Made by a program: the position numbers and the translations under genes. Of a DNA stretch of 40,573 bases, positions 17,579 to 26,227 are shown in pieces. The DNA is from Veronia pacifica (lineage in GTDB: Bacteria > Pseudomonadota > Gammaproteobacteria > Enterobacterales > Vibrionaceae), in contig NZ_LYBM01000045.1 of the NCBI RefSeq assembly GCF_001707825.1, forward strand, positions 1-40,573, in the 5' to 3' direction. A model generated the notes under the pieces. The model searched no databases and was not told where the DNA came from. It worked only from the letters and a program-made list of their open reading frames with translations. The first letter of the stretch is position 1, and every line of letters starts with the position of its first letter.

Positions 17579-18736
17579 TTAGAAGGTCATCACAAACTGC
17601 GCTGAAGCGGCAAGATCTCTCTCTCCCCGATATTGCACGCCGATATCAACACCCATCTTACCAAAGGGAGTAAAACCAATTCCTGCTGACGCCAGATTTG
17701 GCTCTTTTTCTTTGGTACTGACACTATATCCGACCCGAAACTGCGCCCAATTCCACGCATCGATTTCTGCGCCCAGCTTGAGATAGCGATTATTTGCCGC
17801 AAACTCCTCAAAGTGGCGAGTTTCATTCAGTTCTAAATCAGCTGCCAGCAACAACCAACGATTATCATACGCCACACCAAGGGTGTATGAAGGCTCGATG
17901 AGATAGGTGATCTGCGAGCCACTGGATACTTCACTTTTCAGCTCTTGAGCGATGACGTTACGTGCTGAGAGTCCGACGGTCACTTCCTGCGAGGGCTTAT
18001 AGCTCATCCCCACGTCCGCGTTGAACACGGAGGCCGTAACGTAATTTCCCGGCACGCGGTATTTGTCATTATCAAAACTGTCCACCGTTTCTTTGACATT
18101 GTGAACCGCCAGCTTCTGCACTTTTGGCGAAATGCCAAGGGACAGAACATTCCCGCGATAAGGCAAAGAAAAAGCCTTTGCCATTGCCAGTCCTATCTCA
18201 AACGTCGCCGCTGAGGCACCATGAACATAAGATGTCATTGGCTGACCAATATTGACTGGATTGAGGTCCTGCGCTGATACAGACGCTTCAACGCGGGAGA
18301 CGGCTTGTGTATGTGAGAAAAGATTTAAGGACAGAAACTGATTGGGGAATGTGACAGCAAAACCTAACTCGGCATCAACATTAACGTCGCGGGTTCCGAT
18401 ATTTTCAAGCGCTGAGATTCTTGCAAGACCCTTGTTAATGTTCAGCGGATCGGCACGACTTGCACTGTCCGCATCCTGAAAATCAGAGATCCTGCCGTAG
18501 AGGTCATCCTTATCACTGATGCCAATAGACACTGACGGTAGGAGAGCACCAAAATTATCTGACTGGTAAAATTTGGTCAGCTGAGCCGGGTTATAAAACG
18601 GAGCAGTCAAATACGATGATGAAGCGACACCTGTTCCTCCCATCGCAATGGAGCGGGCATCAGTGCCTGATAACGCAGCCGCAGACGACGATAACGTCAT
18701 GAGCATTACGGCAGAAGTGATTCTTTTTTTGTACAT
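17579..18736 (-). CDS. TraF_2-type outer-membrane beta-barrel protein, paralogue 1
   Basis: 385 residues with a signal peptide (MYKKRITSAVMLMTL..., cleavage near SSSAAA). The mature N-terminus has GTDARSIAMGGTGVASSSY then APFYNPAQLTKF, the hallmark of the family often labelled conjugal transfer protein TraF (Pfam TraF_2), related to FadL/OMPP1 barrels. The F-plasmid TraF name is misleading: there is no thioredoxin fold or Tra operon here. Alternating beta-strand patterns run to the C-terminus (FVMTF, with a terminal Phe suited to BAM assembly). It is the shortest and most diverged of three paralogues (17579-18736, 18989-20170, 21314-22489). It has its own terminator. The ligand is unknown; a porin or surface role is inferred. 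Confidence 0.8.
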   Translation of the reverse strand: MYKKRITSAVMLMTLSSSAAALSGTDARSIAMGGTGVASSSYLTAPFYNPAQLTKFYQSDNFGALLPSVSIGISDKDDLYGRISDFQDADSASRADPLNINKGLARISALENIGTRDVNVDAELGFAVTFPNQFLSLNLFSHTQAVSRVEASVSAQDLNPVNIGQPMTSYVHGASAATFEIGLAMAKAFSLPYRGNVLSLGISPKVQKLAVHNVKETVDSFDNDKYRVPGNYVTASVFNADVGMSYKPSQEVTVGLSARNVIAQELKSEVSSGSQITYLIEPSYTLGVAYDNRWLLLAADLELNETRHFEEFAANNRYLKLGAEIDAWNWAQFRVGYSVSTKEKEPNLASAGIGFTPFGKMGVDIGVQYRGERDLAASAQFVMTF

Positions 18737-18938
18737 ATGACTTTATCCTGAGACTTAACGTGCTGCTATTCTCAGTCAGGTACAAAAATTAATCATCGTC
18801 ACTCTTTCTAACTGTGGCTAAAGGTCTCGATTTATCATTTTTGGGACAAATAGTCTGATTCAATATCACTTTTCATCTATCAGCGTTGGTAGATTTGAGC
18901 AATGTTGTATCGACTTCAATGTATAAGAGGGCAAAAAA

Positions 18939-18977
18939 GCCAAACAACGTGATAGGTGGAAAAGTTCGCTGTTTGGC
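18939..18977 (-). terminator. Probable terminator of TraF_2 paralogue 2
   Basis: GCCAAACA at 18939-18946 pairs with TGTTTGGC at 18970-18977 across a 23-base interior. The minus strand then runs into six T. It lies 12 bases past the stop of the gene ending at 18989. Confidence 0.65.
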
Positions 18978-18988
18978 GTTTATTGGGA

Positions 18989-20170
18989 TCAGAACGTCAG
19001 AGAGAATTCAGCGGCTACACCAATTTCATTCTGGTCAGCAACCTGTGCTGCCAAGTCGAAACCAAGCGTGCCAAAGGGAGAAAAGCCGAGGCCAATACTG
19101 GCCAGATCTTCATATCCATCTGTCATGCTGATCGCATATCCAGCGCGGACTTGCGCCCAGCCCCAAGCGTTTAACTCTGCACCCAGACGCGCATATTGCT
19201 TGCCATCAGCTTCGGTTTTAAAAGAATTCTGCTCGGTCAAGTCAACGTCAACAGCGCCAAGAAACCAGCCGTTATCATAAGCAACGCCTGCGGCTAAACG
19301 CGGTTCGATCTGTACGACCGTCGTCTGACCGTTACTCTTTGGAGATTCCAGCTCCTGCGCAATCAGATTGGTGGCAGAAAAAGCGGCGGTAACTTCTGGC
19401 ACTGGCTGATAGCTAACCCCAAGGTCAAGGTTGAATGCCGTCGTATCAGTGGTCTGAGTTGGCAACTCAAAATTGCCATTGTCGAATGAGGCCAGTCTTT
19501 CATTGAGTTGGTAAGCGCTGATTTTTTGAATTTTTGGCGAAAAACCAAAAGAAATGGTCTGGTTGATATAAGGGACGTCGATATTCCTCGCAAGGCTAAC
19601 ACCCACATCCGTCACCATCATCGCCGCTACGACAGCCCTTGACTCATCTTTGTCCGCATCGGGCAGAGGTTGGTCAAGTTGTTTCCCATCAATGTTGAGG
19701 CGTAGCATTGAATCCACGTCTGTTTTACTGAAAACATTCACTGCAATCAGACTATTTGGAACAGCAACAGCAAATCCAACACCCACACCAGCATCCAAAC
19801 CGCTATTATCCAGTGCCTTCAGAGACGTTTTCCAATTTTCAACAACGCGTTTTGTGACTTCTGGATCAGGGTTATTGAGATTCAGGTTTTCAAGCGCCTT
19901 ATTGGCACCCTGAAAGTCATCGATTTTATCTTGAAGGTTTTCTGTACCTTTTACACCCGCAGATACCGAAGGCAACAACAAACCAAAATCATTACTGTCG
20001 TTTGACTGAGCCATCAGTGCTGGATTGTAGAAAGGTGCAGTCAAGTAATTGGCAGAAGCAACACCAGTTCCCCCCATACCTGCTGAGCGGGCATCACCCC
20101 CTACCAATGCTGAGGAAGGCAAGGAAAAAATCCCCAGCGATACCGCTAAAGCTATATGTGTTTTTTTCAT
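18989..20170 (-). CDS. TraF_2-type outer-membrane beta-barrel protein, paralogue 2
   Basis: 393 residues from ATG 20170 (MKKTHIALAVSLGIFSL, a signal peptide; GGAT eight bases upstream). An in-frame TTG at 20185 is rejected. The N-terminal signature GGDARSAGMGGTGVASANYL, FYNPALMAQS, and SNDFGLLLPSVSAG matches paralogues 1 and 3. Conserved later blocks include LGFSPKIQKISAYQL-type (here FGFSPKIQKISAYQL), FNLDLGVSYQPVPEV, GVAYDNGWFLGAVDVDL and the ending EFSLTF. The residue pattern fits about 14 beta strands. It is separated from its neighbours by terminator-like hairpins, so each paralogue is probably transcribed alone. Confidence 0.82.
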   Translation of the reverse strand: MKKTHIALAVSLGIFSLPSSALVGGDARSAGMGGTGVASANYLTAPFYNPALMAQSNDSNDFGLLLPSVSAGVKGTENLQDKIDDFQGANKALENLNLNNPDPEVTKRVVENWKTSLKALDNSGLDAGVGVGFAVAVPNSLIAVNVFSKTDVDSMLRLNIDGKQLDQPLPDADKDESRAVVAAMMVTDVGVSLARNIDVPYINQTISFGFSPKIQKISAYQLNERLASFDNGNFELPTQTTDTTAFNLDLGVSYQPVPEVTAAFSATNLIAQELESPKSNGQTTVVQIEPRLAAGVAYDNGWFLGAVDVDLTEQNSFKTEADGKQYARLGAELNAWGWAQVRAGYAISMTDGYEDLASIGLGFSPFGTLGFDLAAQVADQNEIGVAAEFSLTF

Positions 20171-20281
20171 TATGTTTATCCGCAAAAGTAAAGTTCTTGT
20201 TAATTGTCGCCATTCCTGAAAACAAAAATATGTCGATTTAAATTAAGTGCGATCCAACTCAACGAATAAAAAACAACCAAC

Positions 20282-20310
20282 AAAAAACGCACTTTTTAAG
20301 TGCGTTTTTT
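20282..20310 (-). terminator. Intrinsic terminator of the small beta-barrel gene
   Basis: A perfect 13-bp stem (20282-20294 with 20298-20310, loop TTT) with a core CGCACTT/AAGTGCG and A/T runs on both sides, so it can act in either direction. It lies 24 bases past the stop at 20335. Confidence 0.9.
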
Positions 20311-20334
20311 CACTTTATTACAGTAAGTTAAATG

Positions 20335-21186
20335 TCAAAGTTTCCAAAGCAACTGCAAACCTGCTGAGTAACTGAGTGTATCAGCCTCTGGTATGACTGC
20401 TCTGTATCGTTTTCCATCAACCTTGATGATTTCGGCATTGCTGCTGAGGCGCTTTTCGTAACCTGCTGAAGCAAACACACCAAGGCTTACCCCTTTGAGT
20501 ACCCGGTAAGCTATACCCGTTTCCAGGTTCGCACGATAACCGGACTCATCAAATTTAAGATCCCCCAGATGCTCGGCAGTATTTGTTGTGTAACTCCAAA
20601 TAGGCGCACCGACTAGAGCCCGGAATTGGTATTGCCATGGACTCTCGTTATTCAGGCTGCCCGTATCATAAATAAACCCAGCATCGATAAAGATATCGGT
20701 CGACGTCTCTTCAAATGTTCCCTGATAGAAGTCGTGATAATCTTCATTCTTCGCATCATTTCTTTCTTGGCCAAAGCGTTTATAAGTTTGGTAACTAAAA
20801 GAAGGACCAATGGCCAGTCGCCATTCTGGTGTCATTTTATAATGTAACAAAATATTCGTAGCAGCCCGGACGTACTGATATTTATTTTCTCGAAGTTTAC
20901 TGCCATTCCAATACCAGGTTTCATCAGTCTTACCCGGTGAAAAAGTCGCTAATGAGTCTATAGAAAAATCAAAAGAGTCGTTGATAACATTTAAGCCACC
21001 AGAGTTAAGTACCGGGCTTAACGCTCTTGCGCTTGATTTAACCTCTCGAGTGTTTTCTTTATAAGTGACGTCTTCAAAGCCAAAGCGGAAATAAGAGTAA
21101 CCGCCATTGTTACTGTCTTCTTCTGCGTGTGCAGGGTTAAATGATAGTAATAAGAGGAGGGAGAGAATTGCTTTATTTTTATACAA
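20335..21186 (-). CDS. Small outer-membrane beta-barrel protein of unknown function
   Basis: 283 residues with a signal peptide (KNKAILSLLLLLSFNPAHA, then EED). No ATG is available in the signal region: the frame begins with TTG at 21186, an unusual start with only a weak upstream GGTAA. The mature protein has repeated amphipathic strands (YSYFRFGFEDVTY, WRLAIGPSFSYQTY, YQFRALVGAPIW, YRANLETGIAYRVL, VSLGVFASAGYEKR) and ends SYSAGLQLLWKL, consistent with a barrel of about 10-12 strands. It has no obvious similarity to the TraF_2 neighbours but lies between two of them. I do not recognise a named family. Confidence 0.72.
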   Translation of the reverse strand: MYKNKAILSLLLLLSFNPAHAEEDSNNGGYSYFRFGFEDVTYKENTREVKSSARALSPVLNSGGLNVINDSFDFSIDSLATFSPGKTDETWYWNGSKLRENKYQYVRAATNILLHYKMTPEWRLAIGPSFSYQTYKRFGQERNDAKNEDYHDFYQGTFEETSTDIFIDAGFIYDTGSLNNESPWQYQFRALVGAPIWSYTTNTAEHLGDLKFDESGYRANLETGIAYRVLKGVSLGVFASAGYEKRLSSNAEIIKVDGKRYRAVIPEADTLSYSAGLQLLWKL

Positions 21187-21258
21187 AATGGATTACCAAA
21201 CGTGTTATTTCACAACTGACATTGGTCATGCCTCTGACAGTGTGTTTTTTATACTTTA

Positions 21259-21288
21259 AGCAGGAGATAACAAACGTTACCTCCTGCT
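21259..21288 (-). terminator. Hairpin (probable terminator) after TraF_2 paralogue 3
   Basis: A 13-bp stem (21259-21271 with 21276-21288, one mismatch, loop AAAC). The T-rich tail is clear on the plus strand (six T) but weak on the minus strand (TTAAAG), so its efficiency for the gene ending at 21314 is uncertain. Confidence 0.6.
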
Positions 21289-21313
21289 ATTTTTTAGATC
21301 TATAGCCTGTGGT

Positions 21314-22489
21314 TTAGATATTCAGGCTGAACTCAAGCGCAACACCCATATCTGTTTCTGAGCCATATTTCGCAGCCAAATCCAGTGCAAGGCTACCAAA
21401 TGGAGACAAACCAAAGCCAGCAGTAACCTGATTTGTAGATTTCTCAGTCATTCCGGCGCTGTAACCGACACGTAGCTGTGCCCAGTTGAACGCATCCAGC
21501 TCCATGCCAAGACGTGCGTATTGCGTTCCTTGCGTATTATCGAACTGTTTGGATTCATTGAGATCTACATCAAGAGCAGCCATGAACCAACCATTGTCAT
21601 ATGCTGCTGCAACGGTGAATTCAGGCTCAACCATAAATGTCGAGACATGGCCGTTTATGTTTGGTGAGGCAACCTGTTGACTGATCAAGTTAACGCCTGA
21701 TAAGCCAACTGTCAGTGACTCGTAAGGGCGATAACTGACGCCAATGTCTGTGTTAAACACTGTCGTCTCGTTGTAATCAGAAGGGAGCTTAAATTCGTCG
21801 CTACCAAGCTCTACAATTCGGTCATAAAGATTGTAAGAGACAACTTTCTGAATCTTAGGTGAGATGCCGAGCGATATTTTTTCATCCAAATAAGGCAACG
21901 TGACATTACGCGCCATCGCCAGCCCTACCTCTGTCACCATGCCCGCACGAAGGTTAGCCGTCGACGCCATAGTATCGCCATCTCGTTTGTTAGTGATATC
22001 AAGATCGCTCTCATCGATGTGGAGACTCAGTTTGGTTGCTGTCGCTGTTTTACTGAAAAGATTTACTGATAAAGTGTTATTTGGAACAGTAATCGCGAAG
22101 CCCAAACCCAGATTTGCTTCTACAGCCGCATCATCCAGTTTTTTTAGTGCGTCGATCCAGTTTTCCCTCTGCGCTTCTGTCGCATCAAAGCCTGTTGTGA
22201 AATCTTTTCCAAGCTGCTTGTCTGCATCGATGAAATGCTCGACATCCGTGTAAATATCTTTTGTTCCATGCAAAGACACGTTTAAAGCAGGTAAAAGAAG
22301 GCCAAAGTCATCCGATTGGTCAAACTTGGTCATTTGAGCCGGGTTATAAAATGCAGCCGTTAAATGATTTGCGGAGGCAACACCTGTTCCCCCCATAGCG
22401 ATAGACCGTGCATCGGAGCCATCTAAAGCAATACTTGGTGCTGAAGCAAAAGCGAGAGAGAGTGCCACAGCCAACTGCTGTTTTTTCAT
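21314..22489 (-). CDS. TraF_2-type outer-membrane beta-barrel protein, paralogue 3
   Basis: 391 residues from ATG 22489 (MKKQQLAVALSLAFASAPSIA, a signal peptide; AGGAAT upstream). An ATG at 22507 would put six unlikely residues before the signal. The signature GSDARSIAMGGTGVASANHL, FYNPAQMTKFDQSDDFG is the best conserved of the three copies. Shared blocks include LGISPKIQKVVSYNL, FNTDIGVSYRPYESL, AYDNGWFMAALDVDL and LSPFGSLALDLAAKYG. It ends EFSLNI, with Ile instead of the usual C-terminal Phe. Its promoter lies in the AT-rich region shared with the divergent lipoprotein gene, so the two may be co-regulated (inference). Confidence 0.82.
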   Translation of the reverse strand: MKKQQLAVALSLAFASAPSIALDGSDARSIAMGGTGVASANHLTAAFYNPAQMTKFDQSDDFGLLLPALNVSLHGTKDIYTDVEHFIDADKQLGKDFTTGFDATEAQRENWIDALKKLDDAAVEANLGLGFAITVPNNTLSVNLFSKTATATKLSLHIDESDLDITNKRDGDTMASTANLRAGMVTEVGLAMARNVTLPYLDEKISLGISPKIQKVVSYNLYDRIVELGSDEFKLPSDYNETTVFNTDIGVSYRPYESLTVGLSGVNLISQQVASPNINGHVSTFMVEPEFTVAAAYDNGWFMAALDVDLNESKQFDNTQGTQYARLGMELDAFNWAQLRVGYSAGMTEKSTNQVTAGFGLSPFGSLALDLAAKYGSETDMGVALEFSLNI

Positions 22490-22992
22490 TTTAATTCCTA
22501 AATACATGTTTATGATGAATAATTTATAAATATTTATTTTTATTAATCTAAAAAAGCGATGTACGTTTAATTTTTATTAAACGTATCCACTGAAATAGAT
22601 TTTTATATTTTAATTTTATTTATTCTACTATCAACAAACGTTTAAGAATCAGCCTTGATATTATGAAAATAAAACCACCTCGCAAAAAAACAAACTTACA
22701 ACATAAAACTAACAACTAATTGGTGTTTATCACTTGCAATATAAAATAAAAACTTAAAAAAATTATAAGTATAAATTTCAATCAAGCGCCCGCTCAAAAA
22801 ATAATCAATCATAACTTTACATTTGATTATAAATAAAAATAAAAGATAATTAATTTAATCAAGTGGTAATAAAATAATATGAGGATTTAGTCTGGTTTTT
22901 ATTGTTTATTGACCATTTTTCCTTTTATTAAATTTACCCATGATGATAATCAACACCTCTTTTTATATAAACTTTGCTTGGAAAACATACAG
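22490..22992. other. Very AT-rich divergent control region
   Basis: About 500 bp with far higher A+T than its surroundings and no believable gene. It must contain the promoters of TraF_2 paralogue 3 (minus) and the large lipoprotein (plus). It holds a 24-bp inverted repeat at 22562-22585 and a further ACGTTTAA at 22638-22645, plus many A and T runs. Such regions are usual H-NS targets in enteric and vibrio genomes (established in general, not tested here). Confidence 0.6.
22562..22585. repeat. Inverted repeat, candidate operator
   Basis: TACGTTTAAT at 22562-22571 and ATTAAACGTA at 22576-22585, a perfect 10-bp inverted repeat with four T between. The half-site ACGTTTAA recurs at 22638-22645, about 75 bp away. 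It lies 73 bases upstream of the ATG of TraF_2 paralogue 3. Confidence 0.55.
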
Positions 22993-25900
22993 ATGGTTTT
23001 AGCCAAACGCGCAGCTCTTGCTGTTGCAATTTCTTCTGCACTCACCTTGACCGCATGTGGTGGTGACAGTTCATCAGAGAGCATCGGAACGACGGATAAA
23101 GATAAAGTCCAAGTAGGCGGTGCCATTATCACCGCTCTCGATGGCTATTTATATAACGCCCTTTTATGCGCCGATGACAATGATGACGGTAAGTGTACCG
23201 AAAATGAGGTTATCAAAGACCGAAATGGTGAACTACTGCTGACGGATAAAGCAGGTAGAATTGACGCGGAAGTTTCTTTGGAAGATGAAAACCGTCTCGC
23301 CACCCATCCTCGCTTGGTAACCACCTTTCAATCGGTTTATGACGATACTGATGTCTTCACAGAAGATATGGACCTTCCCGGTCAGGCAATGAAAGCCGTG
23401 ACCCTACGAGCGCCATCCGGGGCAGAAATTATTAGTCCTATCACCGATTTGGTATCAGCCCAAATGGAAACAGGTCTGACACAAAAAGAGGCAGAGAAGG
23501 TTGTCATCGAGTCACTCTCCGGACTTTCAAATTCTGAGCTAAGTAAAGAGACGCTTTACAGTGACTACATTAAAGCCAAGGAAAAAGGTGACACTGCGCA
23601 GGCTGACGTTGCCAAAAAACTTCACAAGACAGCACAGATCCTGACTGAAACCAAAGCTAATGCCAGCTCCGAGGATGCTTTCGATAAACACATTGATGAT
23701 ATTGTCGAGAAAACAGTAGAGCACACTAAAGGTATGACGGACGAGGAGCTTGAGGACGAAACCAACAAGCCTTTTGTTCCTGTTACTGATGAAAAGACCG
23801 ACGATATCGTTGAGAATCGGGTTGCCACGTTCAATCCAGAGCACCTCGACGGTTTGGCATACAAGGTTGCTTCAGTTAATGACCTCTATGGCGACAAGGA
23901 GTATTGGCAAGACAAAGCACTCGATATTTCTGAGTTCCTACCTCTGGTTAGCGACCAAGACGCAGAAGAAAACGGACACAAAAACACCGTTAGCATTGCC
24001 AATATTGACGAGCTAAAAACAGCAAACTTAATCGTTGAGATCTCAGACAACGTTCTAAACATTTCACGCAATGACAATACCAAAGCGGTAAGCCCACAGA
24101 ATTACCAGATTCAGCTTATAAGCGATGATATTGACGCAGAAGGCAACCCAGTCGCCGATGCGGAAGATCGTCCGTTAACAATACGTGCATTGAAAACCCT
24201 GTCATTAACCGTCAAAAGCTACAATCACACCCCAGACGTTGTTGCTAGCAAACAGGCAGAAATTCAACAACAATTAGATGGTTTAGAACTGGTTAAAGGC
24301 GAACAACTTCAAACCACAACCCTTGACCTCAATGATTTGTTTAGCGACAAAGATGGCGATACGTTAACGCTTCAAGTCAGTTTGAGCCTGCAAGGTGTCA
24401 ACGCAGAGATCAATGGCAATCAGCTAACGCTTTCAGGCACGCCGAGCACACCAGCAACAGACATAAAGCTCACCATTACAGCCACAGATAGCCAGCAGCT
24501 GAGGGCTGAATCCGTCTTTTCGCTGCCCGATGTAAAAGTTCTTGATTTTGACACTACACTCCGAGATACGCTGGTTGGCGCGAATAAAGTTTGGTATCGG
24601 TGGACTTCTTACGGCAATCAACAGGACAACACACTCACTGCCACTTGCGTCGCCTTTAAATTTGTTCCGGGCGACAACAGCAATAGCGGTAACGTCTTTT
24701 TCAAGGAAGGTCAAACATGTGCAAAAGAGTCAGATGTTGTCAATCCTTTTGGGACATGGTCAGTTAACACACAAAATGGCAGTATTCGTCTAAGTACTGA
24801 GATGGGCTCGAGTACCCTTTCTGGCTTGTTGAATAAAGACCTATCAGATGAAACCAACACACCACATATCGTTGTCGCCGAAGAAGAAACGGCATCAGCC
24901 GTGACACGAGCTTCAAGTGGCAGCTTGTCCGTTGAGACCGACACGACACATTATGTCTCAACATATTATAAGGGTATTAAATCAGCCAATAGTTACTGGA
25001 ACTTCAATAACGCAACACTTTGGATAAACGGTGAAGCGGCCAAGGTATTTTCTGAGTCTAAGATCGATTTATACTCGAATGAGGGTAGGCCTGCCATTCT
25101 TAACGTCAGCGTTAACATTGGCGGTCAAAGTTGCTCTTCGCTTGGTTTCGAAGAGGTGAGCGAGGAAACGGATAAGGGTAATAGTTACATATTCTCAGAG
25201 AGTAGCCCCGAATTCATCATCTTTAGCAACAATGGAAATTACGTACACTCCAGCGATATCGCAGAAACCTATATCACTGACACTGAGGAACAGGGTTGTG
25301 CAGTAAAGCTCTTCCCTTATGTTGAAAACAGGTTAGACGTGAATCCTGGTGCACCCCTAACAATTCGTTTCACGGCTAAAGATTCTGCTAATAATGAAGA
25401 GTTTATCATCAATACATTCGTCGACCGCCACATGGCAATTCAGGCTGGCCACGACTTAAACGTTGATAGTTCTGGCCTTTACTTTATTCATGGTTTCAAT
25501 GTCCTTTACATTTCTCAGGAAGACGGTCAATTCTGGGGACGCGAGGGTACATTTGACCCAGAATCAAAGACGTTGACCTTTGGTGAGAAAAAAGAGGAAA
25601 GCTCTACATTCCTGCGATATCAAACAGCCAGTGGTAAAGCTGCATATCAGGTTTATGGATCTACATGTGATTCATATGACAGGTGTGAACATGAGTCATT
25701 TTCATTCTGGAGTAACGATGGTAAGAACATCTTTATTCAGAGTGCTAATGACAAAATACTCGAGCTAGAATTGCCCTTCACCTATGATGAGCCAAGTGCT
25801 CTCGATAAACTCAAGGAACTTAGTGGCCAAGACGTTTCATTCCTGAATACAACCTGGTTTATAAATTTCCCTGACCATAAAGACGAATCAGGCCAATTCA

Positions 25901-26154
25901 CATTCAAGGCTGACGGCGCTTACAGGAACGATAGCTTGTTTAGTAGATGGGAAGACTTTCCTGAAGATTTGCCGTGCTTAAAGGCTGAAGGCCATACGTG
26001 TCGCTATGAAGAGCTGAATGACATGTATGATTTTGACGATGAAGGCCAAATGCACGACGTAAAATGGCGCTGGAATCCGGAAACGCCGAATATCATTCAG
26101 CGCTTCAAGGACGGCCGCCACAATTCAACATGGACTCGCCTCTCTTTAAACTAA
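22993..26154 (+). CDS. Large exported lipoprotein with Ca-loop-like and cadherin-like modules
   Basis: The start is set at ATG 22993: it gives a lipoprotein signal (MVLAKRAALAVAISSALTL, lipobox LTAC, Cys22, then GGDSS). There is no Asp at +2, so outer-membrane sorting is expected. The 1053-residue protein begins with a module reading DGYLYNALLCADDNDDGKCT, a D-rich EF-hand-like loop as found in exported vibrio and Shewanella proteins. A helical, charged stretch follows (about 130-290). A cadherin/dystroglycan-like Ig repeat is at about 440-511 (LNDLFSDKDGDTLTLQ, then TLSGTPST and LTITATDS). The last 500 residues are rich in aromatic residues and paired Cys, with no family I recognise. It ends 28 bases before a terminator and is divergent from TraF_2 paralogue 3. 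Confidence 0.8.
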   Translation: MVLAKRAALAVAISSALTLTACGGDSSSESIGTTDKDKVQVGGAIITALDGYLYNALLCADDNDDGKCTENEVIKDRNGELLLTDKAGRIDAEVSLEDENRLATHPRLVTTFQSVYDDTDVFTEDMDLPGQAMKAVTLRAPSGAEIISPITDLVSAQMETGLTQKEAEKVVIESLSGLSNSELSKETLYSDYIKAKEKGDTAQADVAKKLHKTAQILTETKANASSEDAFDKHIDDIVEKTVEHTKGMTDEELEDETNKPFVPVTDEKTDDIVENRVATFNPEHLDGLAYKVASVNDLYGDKEYWQDKALDISEFLPLVSDQDAEENGHKNTVSIANIDELKTANLIVEISDNVLNISRNDNTKAVSPQNYQIQLISDDIDAEGNPVADAEDRPLTIRALKTLSLTVKSYNHTPDVVASKQAEIQQQLDGLELVKGEQLQTTTLDLNDLFSDKDGDTLTLQVSLSLQGVNAEINGNQLTLSGTPSTPATDIKLTITATDSQQLRAESVFSLPDVKVLDFDTTLRDTLVGANKVWYRWTSYGNQQDNTLTATCVAFKFVPGDNSNSGNVFFKEGQTCAKESDVVNPFGTWSVNTQNGSIRLSTEMGSSTLSGLLNKDLSDETNTPHIVVAEEETASAVTRASSGSLSVETDTTHYVSTYYKGIKSANSYWNFNNATLWINGEAAKVFSESKIDLYSNEGRPAILNVSVNIGGQSCSSLGFEEVSEETDKGNSYIFSESSPEFIIFSNNGNYVHSSDIAETYITDTEEQGCAVKLFPYVENRLDVNPGAPLTIRFTAKDSANNEEFIINTFVDRHMAIQAGHDLNVDSSGLYFIHGFNVLYISQEDGQFWGREGTFDPESKTLTFGEKKEESSTFLRYQTASGKAAYQVYGSTCDSYDRCEHESFSFWSNDGKNIFIQSANDKILELELPFTYDEPSALDKLKELSGQDVSFLNTTWFINFPDHKDESGQFTFKADGAYRNDSLFSRWEDFPEDLPCLKAEGHTCRYEELNDMYDFDDEGQMHDVKWRWNPETPNIIQRFKDGRHNSTWTRLSLN

Positions 26155-26182
26155 TGAAGAGAAAAGATGAGTTAATTAAAAA

Positions 26183-26206
26183 ACGCACCTCTCGGTGCGT
26201 TTTTTT
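26183..26206. terminator. Bidirectional terminator between the lipoprotein gene and prlC
   Basis: ACGCACC at 26183-26189 and GGTGCGT at 26194-26200, loop TCTC, with seven T after it on the plus strand and an A-run before it that gives T on the minus strand. It lies between the two converging genes. Confidence 0.9.
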
Positions 26207-26227
26207 ATCCTCGCGATTTCTGAAAAA

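Noticed and set aside
17579-22489. Conjugation cluster suggested by the TraF-like genes
   Set aside because: TraF_2 proteins are barrels unrelated to a Tra operon; no relaxase, coupling protein, pilin or other Tra gene is present.
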